From: Periconia sp. R9002
Lineage: Eukaryota > Ascomycota > Dothideomycetes > Pleosporales > Periconiaceae
Direction of reading: 5' to 3'
DNA: 64,000 nucleotides
Assembly: GCA_023627715.1 (NCBI GenBank)
Contig: JAMAHW010000033.1
Location: 186,001 to 250,000, forward strand
Positions 22,532 through 34,654 of the stretch are shown here, in pieces. The position numbers and the translations under genes were made by a program. Each line of letters opens with the position of its first letter. Within the stretch, counting starts at the first letter, position 1. The notes under the pieces are model-generated. The model saw only the letters and a list, made by a program, of their open reading frames with translations, was not told the origin of the DNA and did not search any database.

Positions 22532-23765
22532 CTAAACCGTCTTCAAAAATCCAAAAACATGCTCATACATCCCATTATCCTTCTGGAATACCGTTCCATG
22601 TCCCGCACCCGCCTGCACAAACTCCGAAACATTGGCGGCCGGGAAAATGAAGTCTCTCTGCACCCCATACTGATACGTAGTATAACAATCCCCTCCGCAG
22701 AGAAGATCATACTGACCTGCAGTCATCAAAACCTTACCCTTGAAGCCAGGCGAAGCGAGCCCTCCCATACCCAAGGACGCGAACTCGCTCACCGCGAACG
22801 GCTGCGCGATGCTGAACGAGTAATTCGCGACGGCGATCTCTTCCTCCGTCTGGGGATGATGCAAGAAGACCATAGCGTACGAGTATCGATCGCCGAAAAA
22901 GAGGTAGCTCGAGTCGAAGGTGGCGGCGTTGGAAGGGACCTCCGAAGCAGGGAGACTGGGAATCAAGCGCCCGTTGAAAGCCGTGAGTGCGGATTTGCCA
23001 ATGATGTTCGTTATGTCGGTCGTGTTGGGGAATGCGATGCCCGTGAGGACTGCTCCCTCGACGAGGTCTGGGTAGTTGGAGAGAAGGCCGGTAGAGATGA
23101 AGGATCCGAGGGAGTGGCCGACAACAACAATTTTGCTGGCTTTGACGCTGTCGGTGTATTCGCCTTTGCGAATTGATTTGACTAGGCTTGCAAGAAGCTC
23201 GATTTGTGGCTGGGGGAGGGCTTTGTAGTCTGGTGTGCGGCTTGAGGCGCCGACGCCGGCACGGTCGTAGTAGAAGACTGGGTAGCCGGCTTCTAGGGCG
23301 TGGTATACGAAGGAGTATTGCTCGGGCTTGTAGGTCGAGGCCCAGTATCTAGATGCCATTTAGTTTGTGTGTGCATTCAGTGTGCAGATAGTCGTACCTT
23401 CTGTCAAAACCGGCGCCATGAGTGGCTACCAAAACAGTCGTGTCGTTCCCAGAGGCAGCCTTCTTGGGACGGCAAAACGTCGCTGCTATTTCGTACGTTT
23501 TGGTGACATTCTTGGAGCCCGCAAAGACGTTGAACTCCGAGGCATTCCTACTGGCCATGCGCGAGTTCAAATCCACAACGTCATAGTTGGTTTTGAAAGG
23601 TGGGACTGTCCATTGTGGCTCTTCGAAGGTGACGGTGCTTTTGATCTTGTAGTCGGTGCAAATGCCGTTGGACGGGTGGCCCTGGGTGGTTTGGTAGGTC
23701 GCAGCGGACAGAGCGGATTGGCACAAGGCCAGGGTCGTGAGGAGGCCGCTTGAGTAGGATTTCAT
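22532..23765 (-). CDS. Secreted alpha/beta hydrolase
   Basis: Two exons (23765-23398 and 23348-22532) join in phase to 394 residues. A signal peptide is visible (MKSYSSGLLTTLALCQSALSA). The alpha/beta hydrolase fold is shown by an ATHGAGFDRRYW oxyanion-type turn, YDRAGVGASS, the nucleophile elbow GHSLGS (Ser about 202), an acid in AGQYDLLC, and the catalytic His in GAGHGTVF near the C-terminus. Several N-glycosylation sequons (NAS, NVT, NDT, NTT, NYS) fit secretion. It is probably an esterase or lipase-like enzyme acting outside the cell or at the wall; substrate is unknown. Confidence 0.88.
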
Positions 23766-24558
23766 AGTGATCGAAAGTCGAATTGTTGTTTGGGAAGTGG
23801 ATTGGATAGAGTGGTGTGAACTGCGATAGATGAGATTGACCTTTTATACAATTTCAACAATGTTCAGCTTCTCTCCTGGCTATGCCAATACGAGCTGTTT
23901 TTGCGCGTCGTGCTGTGCTATGAACGAGCATCGTGGTCTCCGGTCAATTTCTTGCCTAGAATCTATGCCGTATAGTAAATGATTGCTGACTGTGCCTTGC
24001 GTATCTTGAAGTTCGTACGAACAAAAAGTGCTAAATTCCAGTGGCTGCGGCCGAAGTATTCCAAATAGAAGGCTCGCCCTACTGTAAGCGAACAGCGGCG
24101 TATGAACTGCTGTTGGAGAAGCGATATGCGAGTTCCGAATCGCGAATAAGCTCGCCTCATATAGGCATTTGCGCAAGAAAACAAATGCGGTCAGTCTTTA
24201 ACTAGAAAGATTGTTTAATTTTCACAGAACAATTCATATCATGTGTGGATAATTCAATTCAATTGCATCGTGACGTCCTACCGTGTGTGTGCACGACTTA
24301 ACAGAGTGGATCCATTTGGTGGCAATTTTCGTTGTGTGAGAGAGTTGCAAACCGAAATAGAGCAACCATTTGGAATTAGAAACCGAGGGCTGTCCCAATA
24401 CCTATTTCATTGTACTCTTCGGAAATGATATATCTATCTCATTATGGCATGGTATAGAAAAATTGCCTAACGAGCCGTGATGTAGCAACTAATTAACTCC
24501 ATAAGCTTACGTTACCTCGGCCGAAGCTGGCAGTTGCAAATGCTCACTGATTTGGAAT
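23766..24558. other. Intergenic
   Basis: This is 793 bp between two minus-strand genes. It contains the hydrolase promoter and the permease 3' region. Nothing else is recognised. Confidence 0.4.
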
Positions 24559-26425
24559 TTATGCCTTCACATCCTCGTGGCTGGTGACGACGTTTTCTAC
24601 GTAAACATGCGGATCCTCATGCAAGAGGGCGACTCCAATGCGCCGTGCTTCTGTCGGAGTAAATGTTCCAAATACATCTACGTCGTCTATTTGATCCATG
24701 TCTGGGACAGGGAACACCAGGTTGAGAGTGTAGAAAATGATCGCACTGATGAAAAAGCCTTGCATAGTCAGTAAGATATATATATGTCGTTAGTGCTGGA
24801 CATACCGATCAAGAAAGCCATGTAATATAATTGGACCAACGCTCGAGGTGGATTTGAATCCAATCGCACAGTTACAATGAGTCCCGGTAAAGTAGGAACC
24901 CAGCCACACACCCAAGCCGGTATAGCTCTCCAATTCACGCCTTTCCAAAAATAATAAATTGAGTCTGTGTGATATAGGTGGCTGAGCCTGATCCGTCTTT
25001 TCCGGAGTAGATAGTAATCGCAAGCCATGATACCAATTATGGGCGCCAGAAAGACCGAGAAGGAGGACAAAACCATGATGAATGTCGTTGCCTTATTGAT
25101 CAGCTGCCATGGCTGCACGACCCACGCAGCGACAAATGTGATGATTGCTCCTCGTCGAATATCGATATACTTTGGGAAAAGACCTGCAAGATCAATGCCA
25201 CCGGCGACTGCATTGCCACAAATGTTCTCGAACATGGCCGTGAAAGCAAAACCAGCGGACAGAAAGAAAACAGCAGCCCGCGCTTTGGACGATCCGTTGC
25301 CATTATCCATCATGACTAACAGAAGATCAGGGGGGTTCCTTAAAAGCGTTAGCATATTCGAGGCAACATAAGGAATAGATAATCAAATCGTTAGAATCTT
25401 ACCAATAAATCTCGCCGTAGATCTTCTGCGCCGCTGCAGCAGTAACCAAACCCACGAACGATACAAGTACACCGCATATCAGACAACTGGTAAGAGTACC
25501 AATCAAATAGTGCCTTCGCGCAGACGCATAACGCGAGAAGTCGGACCCGTTGGTGATTCCAGCCGCTAGAGAACCGATGCTCTGATTAATACCGGCCATC
25601 ATGAGCCAGGATGAGCTCCACGGCGACCCTGCTGGCAAAGTTTGGCCAGTATTCCATAGTGGGCCAACACCTTTGGCAACTGCGAGAGCCCAGATCATCC
25701 ACGCGATCATTCCAATTCCGCACCAGGCGCAGACAATTAAGAACGGTAATTTGAATTTTTCGGGTCGAAGCCAGAGAAACGGGGTCGAAAGAAACCAGAA
25801 AACAACGAATCCGACGAACTCGTTTGTTGTCGTGGGCATGTTTGGACCGAAAGTATTTTTCATCCGCGCAAAAGAAGGCCATATGGCGGTGATGCACACA
25901 GCGATCAATCTTCCGCCGTTCCAGCACTGCACGGCGTTCCAGATAAAGTTCAATAGAATGCGCTGCAGAAGGGGAATGTAACTCGCTCTCATGCCCCACG
26001 AATATCGATTCTGTACTGTGAAACCAATGTGCCATTTTAGACCCGCCCAGGCGATCAATGTCGAGAAAAGGACGATTAAGATTCTACCGATAACGATGAT
26101 GGCCATGGCTTGTGGGACGGATAAACCCATAGCTACAATATTCAGTATTAGATCTCATGATAAATGGTGAATTGAAGGTGCCCATACTTAGATAAGTGTT
26201 CGGTGTCTGCCAATTCGATATGTTCAAACTTCCAATAGCCCAAAACCCAAAGAAGTTGAACCAACCCCAAGTTCTCCGCCATGGTGGAAGTGGAATGAGA
26301 TCGCGGTTGCTCCACGCGTCAGTCTGCTCGTGCTGAGATTCATCGCCCTTCAACCGTACCGTGCGGTCGATGGACTTGAACCTGTGTTTGACAGACATTT
26401 CGAAAGAAGGCGATGCGATGCGCAA
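24559..26425 (-). CDS. NCS1-family nucleobase/hydantoin/allantoin permease
   Basis: Four exons (26425-26188, 26132-25403, 25338-24806, 24758-24559) join in phase to 566 residues, the usual length for fungal Fur/allantoin-type NCS1 carriers. Features are a charged cytosolic N-terminus with NRDLIPLPPWRRTWGWFNFFGFW, about twelve hydrophobic segments, the GLSVPQAMAIIVIG stretch, NGSDFSRYA in the middle of the protein, ICGNAVAGGIDLAGLFP, and a C-terminal tail with FTPTEARRIG. The protein imports a nucleobase, hydantoin or allantoin with cations at the plasma membrane. It is divergent from a hydantoinase fusion gene across a promoter with GATA sites, which suggests uptake of the same compound. A second possible start is the Met at 26398. 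Exact substrate cannot be read from sequence. Confidence 0.9.
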
Positions 26426-26950
26426 AGGACTGTAGGGATCGCCGACGCTTTTTAGATTTCTACCGTCCTCATATCAGGTCCTTATCCAGCCAAGAGCTAT
26501 CGAGAAGGTAGCGCTCTCACAGGGGGAAAAACCTCTAGGAAGAGCTAGCTGCATATGTGCATCTATCGACGACTATGTTGTGATTGCAACATTTTGCAAT
26601 CACCGCTCCTTCCAAAGGAAGCAACCCCATGTCGACCGCAACTGGTGATAGTGCACGATGGCATGCAGAAGCGGGGTAATTATCTTGATAAGAGAGAGCC
26701 CGAGATCCACAATTCTGGGATAACGCAGGGAAGAATGATCCGATAATGTAGGGAGTGCATTAGGATGGTTGGTTATTCGCGCGAGAGCGGAGAATCTACG
26801 CATCGGCAAAAAACGTCCGATTCTCGGCTTAAAGACTGTCGGAGGGATCTTATCTGATGATCGGGATCAACATAATCCTTCAATCCCCTCTTTTGCTCCG
26901 ACGAAAAGATATAGTGTCTTGAACATAATTTCTGGGATATATTGATCAAA
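26426..26950. promoter_or_regulatory. Divergent promoter with GATA-factor sites
   Basis: Several HGATAR sites lie between the permease and hydantoinase starts: GATAAG on the minus strand at 26481-26486, paired opposed sites at 26680-26692 (TTATCT followed by GATAAG), and AGATAAG on the minus strand at about 26849-26855. In ascomycetes such sites bind AreA/NIT2-type regulators of nitrogen use. Control by nitrogen supply is therefore likely but inferred. Confidence 0.55.
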
Positions 26951-29900
26951 ATGGCTGCGACGAAGAATCTACGCATCGGTGTCGATGTGGGCGGGTGAGT
27001 GACATTCTACCACACAGTACATGTATGAGCTTCATTGTTAGCAACAGGACTGACATTCGTTAGTACGAACACCGATGGCGTTATAATCGATCCTACACGG
27101 TCATCAGAAGCTGATAGAGGAATTGTCGCGTGGTAAGTTCTGTCGACATTCAACGTGCATGTGGCGGACCGGTATCACAGAACACGAGATTTCTAGATCA
27201 TCTCCATACCTTTGGAGACTACAATCTGCGGTGCTTGTAAGAAAATCAATAAACTGACTATTCGTAGGCACAAAGCTCCCACGACAAAAGACCCAAGCCA
27301 TGGAATCGCCGATGCGATTACCACAATGTTCAAGTCCGCATCGGTGGATCCAGCTTCCATAGCCAGCGTGACGATAGGCACAACGCACTTTGTGAATGCG
27401 GTCATTACCCGGGATGCGACTCGACTATCGCGCGTCGCTGTCGTACGATTGACCGGTCCATTTAGTAAACACGCCCCACCCTGCGTGGACTGGCCATCAC
27501 CGCTTCGCAACCTCATTCTCGGTCATTTCGCACTCGTAAAGGGTGGGTTGGAAGTAGATGGGGATCTGATCAGCGACATTGAAGAGAATGAGATTGTGGA
27601 ACAGTGCAAGAAAATCAAAGAAAAGAGTATAAGAAGTATAGTCGTCAATGGGATATTCAGTCCTATCGACACTGTCCAGCGGCAAGAGGAGCGAGCTGCC
27701 GAGATCATCAAACGAGAGCTAGGTAGTGTAGATGTTGTCTTGAGTAAAACGGTGGCCAATCTAGGTTTCTTGGAGCGAGAAAATGCCGCTATCTTAAACG
27801 CATCTATCCTAGCTTTCGCTCGCCAAACCATCTCTTCTTTCCAAACACCTATCAAGAAACTCGGCCTCACCTGCCCGGTTTTCATAACACAGAATGACGG
27901 GACCATTCTTTCCGGAGAGGCTGCGTCTCGACTGCCAATCCGTACTTTCAGCTCCGGGCCTACAAACAGTATGCGTGGTGCTGCTTTCCTAGTCGGCAAC
28001 GAAGGAAAGGGCGAAGCGATGATGGTGGTGGATGTGGGTGGTACGACTTCAGATGTCGGGTTGTTGCTCGCCACCGGATTTCCGAGACAGCAGGCAGCAT
28101 ATTCTGAGCTCAGCGGTGTCCGCATGAACTTTTCTTACCCGGACGTGAAAAGCATAGGGCTGGGCGGAGGATCGCTCGTGACTAAAGTTGGGGATCGGCT
28201 CAAAGTTGGCCCTGAATCTGTGGGATACAAACTCCACGAAAAGGCACTGGTGTTCGGTGGAGACACCGCTACTGCGACAGACTACACCGTTGCATCTGGA
28301 AGCGAGTTAAAGATTGGTGACCCGGAGAAGGTTCAGAATAAATTCCCACAAGAAGACATAGAAGCCTTCCGGGCAGAGACTCGGCATATGCTCGAACAAA
28401 TCATTGACACGATGAAAACATCACCAGAAGATCTTCCAGTCCTTCTAGTTGGAGGTGGTGCTGTGATCGCGCCAGATACCCTCAAAGGCGCCAGCAGAGT
28501 CATCAAGCCGGAATGGTCAGGCGTCGCAAATGCAATCGGTGCCGCCATGGCTCGAGTAAGCGCCGTAGTCGACACTGTCAGGTCAACAGAGTCAAAATCT
28601 GAGAAAGTAGTCCTCGCCGAAATAGAAGAAGAAGCAAGGCGAAGAACTATCGAAGCGGGTGCCTCCGCAGACTCCGTTAGCATAGTAGAAGTGGAGACCT
28701 TGCCATTGCCATACATTGCAGACAAAGTACGCTTTGTCGTGCGAGCAGCTGGAGATTTCGATTACGCAAGAGCTGGTGATTTTGCGCAGTCTGATACACC
28801 GCTTGCGATCCAAAGTGACCCAGAATCAGAAGCTAATCATCAGGACAATTCTGGTAATGCACACTCAAACGAGACTGTGCCAGCTTCCAACCCCGAAGAA
28901 GATAAGGACTACGCTACCGCCGTCGACTTCGAAACCTATAGGCCCACAGTCACCAACCGCGAATGGATCATTTCGGAAACAGATCTCCAGTGGATAACAA
29001 TCGGCTGCTACATTCTCGGCACCGGAGGAGGCGGCTCGCCGTATTCAACTATGTTGCGCGTGCGCGGTATTCTGCGAGCCGGTGGCACTATCCGTGTAGT
29101 TAGCCCGGATGATCTTAAAGACGACGACCGCGTTGGCTGTGGAGGTGGTGCGGGAAGCCCTACGGTGGGGATCGAGAAATTATCTGGTGACGAGTAAGTC
29201 AAGAACTACAGAGGTCATGATACAGTTTGCGTTATCAGTACTAACTAGGACTTAGAATGATGCACGCGCAAGAACATCTCTACTCCCTCTTCCCCGGTGG
29301 GCGCCCAACCCACTTTATCCCCATTGAAATCGGGGGCTCCAACGGTCTTCAAGGCCTCGTCCTCGGTGCATCCCCCAACCTCAACATCCCCTGCGTAGAC
29401 GGCGATTGGATGGGTCGCGCATATCCCACAAAGTGGCAAACCACACCCGTTGTCTTCGGCGAGCGCGACATCGTCTTCGCACCCGTCTCTGTCGCTGATG
29501 GTAACGGGAATGTCTTGTACATTCCGACGGCGACGAGTGATCTGAAGGTCGAGCAAATAATTCGTGCGGCGTTGAGCCGGATGGGGAGCCATGTGGGTGC
29601 GGCTGATGGGCCTGTGTCGGGGGCGGAGACGAGGAGGTGGGCAGTTGAGCATACACTGAGTTTGTCGTGGCGGATTGGCCGTGAGGTTGCGCGTGCGAGA
29701 AAGGAGAATAGAATTGATAGCGTTGCGGAGACAATTATTGATGCAGTAGGTGGTAAGGAGACGGGGCGTGTGCTGTTCAAGGGGAAGATCGTGGGGGTGG
29801 AGAGGAAGCTTTGGATGGGACATGTCTATGGGGAGGTCATAATTGAGGGGAGTGATGCCGACAATAGCTCGTCACCTTACTCTGGGAAGATCAAGATTCC

Positions 29901-30228
29901 ATTCAAGAACGAGAATATTGCAGCGATTCGGTTGCACGAGGGTGGGGAGAATCGGACAGGCGAAGAGAAGAACGATGATGTGTTGGCCATTGTCCCGGAT
30001 CTTGTTTCGGTGATTGATGCACAAAACGGCGAAGCAATTGGTACGCCGGAGTACAGGTATGGGTTACTTGTGCTCGTTATCGGAATAACAGCTAGTGAGC
30101 GTTGGACAAGCCCGAAAGGTATCGAGATTGGCGGGCCGAAAGCTTTCGGTTTGGATCACTTGGAATACAAGCCCCTCGGGAAGTTCGTCAAGCCAGTGAG
30201 CGTGATCGACGAGTATGACGGGAAATGA
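26951..30228 (+). CDS. Hydantoinase/oxoprolinase-type enzyme fused to DUF917 domain
   Basis: Four exons (26951-26994, 27064-27132, 27268-29193, 29256-30228) join in phase to 1003 residues. The N-terminus RIGVDVGGTNTDGVIID is the ATP-binding start of the hydantoinase/oxoprolinase A family, and MVVDVGGTTSDVGLL (about 290) is its second phosphate motif. TIGTTHFVNAVI, the GGGSLV stretch and LLVGGGAVIAPDTL are further family motifs. From about 630 a DUF917 domain follows (IGCYILGTGGGGSPY, CVDGDWMGRAYP). The enzyme probably opens a cyclic amide such as a hydantoin or 5-oxoproline with ATP, in the cytosol. The adjacent NCS1 permease supports a hydantoin-like substrate. Intron 2 (27133-27267) is longer than usual and contains an in-frame ATG that can mislead automatic start choice. 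Confidence 0.92.
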
Positions 30229-30292
30229 ATCTATAGAGGGACTTTTGCTGTCTGTGCTACATAGTAGAGCAGCTCACACAGACCTGTATAGT

Positions 30293-31522
30293 CTATGCCG
30301 AATCAGCGCCTACTTTACACTTGGTTCCTTCATACAGAGGTAGAATGACCTTGACGGCTGCCTCGTAGCTCGTGAATAGAATGCCTCCTGAGAATACAGT
30401 TCGTCCTAGTCGCATCGTGGTTCCCTTCCAAAATCCGCGAATTCCATAATCGAGTAAGACACTCTTAACTGCTTCGACGGTGCTGGCGCCCGTAGCACTC
30501 TGTGAGCGCGTTTTAATGACGTCGAATGGCTGATATGAAACGTCAGTCTCCAGCAGAACAAGTCAAAGATGGGCGTAACCGTGTCTTACTTGCGTCGCCA
30601 AAGTCGTCACTGTACCCGCAACGCTTCCATTTGCGAAGTTTACAAGCGTACTTTGCTGAATATCGCGTTTCTTCTCGTAATCTTTGAGGATATTGTAGGT
30701 TCCCATACGGAACGCCGTGGCGCTAGCCTGTTTCAAAGTTGTACCCACGAATCCACGATACAAGCCTGAGATCCCGTGCTCCTTCCAGATAGTTGTTGTT
30801 GCATGCAGACCGCTACGAAATCTTTTCTCGTTCCGCGCATCATCGATAAGTGCAGTCTTGATGCGCTCACTGGGGGTTACAGCTGTGATGGATGCTACAA
30901 CTCCTGCAGTCATTCCGGCGGCGAGGTTACGAAGTGGAGAGAGGGTGCCAGTTTCCGGGTCGGCAAAAGCATTTTTGATCTGGTCAAAGAACAGAAAACG
31001 AACGCCATCTTTTCCTATGGAGCCCTGCGCAGCGTCAATTTAGAGCTCAATGCGAGCTCTCGGGGAAGCCCTGGCTAAATTTTGCGGAATGATAAACCGA
31101 TAGCAAATACTCCCCAGAGCAAGTACCACGATATTGGGAAGCCGAGACGATCAGAACATACGACAACGAGGGCGGCGCAGCCTTTGTAGAGAGCTCTTAG
31201 GCCTTCCTTTTGATACACTTGCGTGACTACCCAGAACGGGTTTTTAGGTGTCGGGATGCCTTGCTGATTCCTCAATTGCACCCTGGTTTTTGCGAATTCG
31301 AGAGGATACTGAGAGACTCAGCCATTAACTTACAACAACTCGCAATCTTACATGTATATTTAGGAAGGACGACCTACAGAAGTAAATGCTTCTATTCCTC
31401 CTGCCACACCGCCTGCAAGCAGAGACACGATGGGAGGCGTGTTCGCGTCCTACATAGTCCCAGTCAGCTTGTGCACCACTCGCGATGTCAGATAGTTAAC
31501 CTACATTAGCCCCAGAAACCAT
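30293..31522 (-). CDS. CTP1: Mitochondrial tricarboxylate (citrate) carrier
   Basis: This carrier exchanges citrate/isocitrate across the inner mitochondrial membrane. Five exons (31522-31505, 31449-31378, 31308-31162, 31024-30590, 30529-30293) join in phase to 302 residues, the normal length. The three mitochondrial-carrier signatures are present in order: YPLEFAKT (31-38), TPSERIKT (129-136) and QPFDVIKT (224-231). The Ser-Glu-Arg-Ile-Lys-Thr-Ala-Leu sequence in the second repeat is characteristic of the tricarboxylate subgroup. The first exon codes only six residues (MVSGAN) and two introns begin with GTAGGT, so automatic prediction may miss the 5' end. It converges with the hydantoinase gene, with only 64 bp between stops. 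Confidence 0.92.
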
Positions 31523-34500
31523 GAGGTATTAGAATTAAACCAGACGTGCGAAGATTGAAGACGAAGTAGAGGGCTAAGGAAGTACTTAGGTAGGTACATG
31601 TAAGTGAGATGGTGAGCCGAGAGCCGAATTAGGAGCTAGCGCAATGGCTCCGTCATAGTCAGATCACGTGCGTTCACGCTAGTGCTTGCACCCAACAACA
31701 TCAAATGATGCGTTGATTCACACAGAAAACCTATAACACGGGTATTTTGATCAATTGAGGCCCCCCTAGATGTGATTTAAGCACGGAAAACTTTCATCTG
31801 AGGATGACGCAATTAGCGTCCGCTTCCTGTCTTGGATCAGCCCTACCATCACCCATAGCACTCAAGAGATTGATAGCTAGAGAAATCGGAAGCTTTACTT
31901 ATTGAGAAATAGTCTCAATTTGGTGGACTAGCCATCTAAGAGAAGATCAATCCAATTATGAAGATCGTCCATTCTAACGGTCCCCTATTTTGAGCACTGA
32001 GATACATGTACATTTCTTCTCGATCTGTTCCTTACATATGCATATCTAAATAGTTGTTATTTACTGAGATAGCCATTGATTTCAAAGCACATAACTTCTT
32101 TACATATATGCCGCAATTTTTTGTTAGATTCTGAGGTTAAGACCCCGCATCGTTCTATGACAGATGCAAATGCAAACCGCTGGCATATGTACAGTGCTTC
32201 GACGGCACAGGTAGAAAGACAATTTTAACAAACGAGCAGATTCTAGAAGGAACAATTGCATCAATTGAAAGCTCTTATCTAGCTCTGTTCCCTAACTTGG
32301 GATAAGCATTAGATCACGTACATATGCAGATGTAGATCAGTGGCGTTCACGAATACTTGCGTACATTGACAGGACCAAACAGCATGTCTTCTGGTAACCG
32401 GGTCTGATAGCAACTGGACCGATGCCCAATCAGGACATACTTAGTGAATCGTACATACCCATCCATAAATTCAGTGAATCGCGTTTTTGCATCCTATAAT
32501 TTCACAGAAGTGCCCCGCGGTGAGTCGCCAAGACGACACTTTTGCTTAGAAAACATCACAAACGCACATTGCAGTATCAAGTCGATTCGTGAAATTCAAC
32601 TGCGCGCGAGAATTCCATACTCTCCAACATTAGCGTCTTGGAGCCTCTTTGAAACACGGGTCCCAGTTACCGCCTGCCGGTGTTTAAAAACAGGGGGGTC
32701 GGTCGTCAATGTTTCCAATGTCACGTTTCCACTAATCACTAGCTAGAAGCCTATCTCTCAGCAAGTCGCAAGCCACCTAAACGCTTTGGTGACCTAAGAC
32801 ACATCTCTCACAGCCAAGACTTCGCGGAGCCCGCAACGCAAATCTTCCGCGCAAGACATGATTTGAGAAAGGCTTCTTATCAACTGTCGCAATATCGTCC
32901 CCCTTACAATACCAAGAAAATATTTTTAGAAGCAAGCTGGATTTGCCCCCCGTCCCCCCCACGAACGCGCGCGGGAAAAACCGGAATTGAATGATTTTGA
33001 TCGTCAGTCATCTAGACTTTTCGTGCTGTGGCGATTGATAGTCGTGCGGTTACCAGCATTCTCAAATCCCAGCGAACATCACACCGACTAGCTCTTCTTC
33101 ATCTTCCGCTCCGCCTCCGCTCGCACAGTGATTCCGCATTCAACAATCGCTGCCCAGGCGAGCATCATACAGCGCGTAGGAGGGTATATTTTTGGATTTT
33201 TTCTTCGGCGTGCGTTCCTTTTTTGCTTATGTGGTGATAGCATCAAAGTTGATGCTTACATGTTATGGGATGGATGATTGTCGCTGCAAAAGCACATTCC
33301 TTCCTGTTACAGAGTCTGTCCGATAGGCGCCAAGATTTCCAGATATCGCTCTTATTTCCTCTTCTCGCACTCTTTCTACACCCACGCAATGCCGGGAGCA
33401 GGAGGGAAGAAGCAAGGAACTCTTGTTACTCGTCGACCTATTTGCCTATTCTCATAAGACGAGGGTTTTTGGGTGCGGTCGGCCTATGACTCTAACAGGC
33501 TGAGGAAGCGCTGAGTTGTAGCTTTGTAGGCAGCGGAAACGTGTGTTTCCGTTGTCTTGGTGTTTAGGGAAGGTGGTAGATCTGAGCGCGTCTTTGGACA
33601 TGGTGTTGTGGAAGCCAGCGTTACTGGGTGACGAGGGGGACAAATAATTGATGGAAAATTGGTTCATTGTTCACTGTGACGTTGAAGCTTTTGCAACTCT
33701 TGTCCTTGTTTTATGAGCGACTTGCGTGCGCTCCGGTTCTACTTGAAGGTTTTTTTCTTGGGAGGCGGGAGTGGAAACAGCGCTCCAAACCTTCTCGAAA
33801 TTAAAAATCTTGTGTCTTGAATCTTGGATCAGTGAAGTAATGACGAAAGCTTATCGTGAACTCCCGTCGTTTGGATTTCTTATAAGGTTTCTCTTGACAG
33901 TTTTTATACTTTGCGTCGTGAGCGCAACCTCTCGACAGCCGTCCAACAACATACGTCAGCGACAACAACAACAGACTGAGGGGAAAAGGGAAAAACCCGG
34001 CATGTAGCATTGAGAAAGGTATGAGGAATCTAAATTACGTATGTGTCGCCCCAAATAAACAGGGTATGCGACGTCTATGGTGAGGATATCAAGCCCACGT
34101 CTCCCATTCCTTCCTTAACATTGCCCGCCCCATGCGCGTGGATATATTGTAAATACATCAATTTTGATGCCCCTTTCCCCCCCTGAAACGCCATCGCTGA
34201 AAAAACAAAATGCACAATAAAAAAAGGAAAGGATTTGGTGGGAATGGCGGGTTGGAAACGCCTGATGTCCCTTGTTTTGTTTTTTTATGAATACAGTAGG
34301 AGAGCACCGTAGCAACTCGTAACTGCGCTGAAGGAGCCTGGCTGTGGTGTCTTTTGAGATAAGGAAATGAAAAGCACATGGTAAATGTATCAGTGGAAAT
34401 CCAAAAAAAGGGTCGAAAGACTCCACGACAGATTAAAAGCGACATTCGAGAAAAACGAGGGAAAGTGAGCGCTGGCCACGCTCAAGAAATGAAAGAAAAT

Positions 34501-34654
34501 ATCGTTCGCCTCAAGTGGAGAGGGCGACTCTCGGAAACAGCCTTTTGGCGATGTATATGCGGTCGAGCCTGTGCGTGAGCTTGTCGGTACACGGCTTGTA
34601 TCGCTATTGTTTGTAGCGCACTTTCGTTTTTTGACGTTAAAGTGTTGCATTGCT
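31523..34654. other. Gene-poor region, 3.1 kb
   Basis: This contains the CTP1 promoter at its left end and the transporter 3' region at its right end. The stretch about 31700-32400 is moderately AT-rich. Open frames are short, without splice-linked partners or recognisable motifs. I see no transposon ends, tRNA or long repeat. An unannotated non-coding RNA cannot be excluded. Confidence 0.4.
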
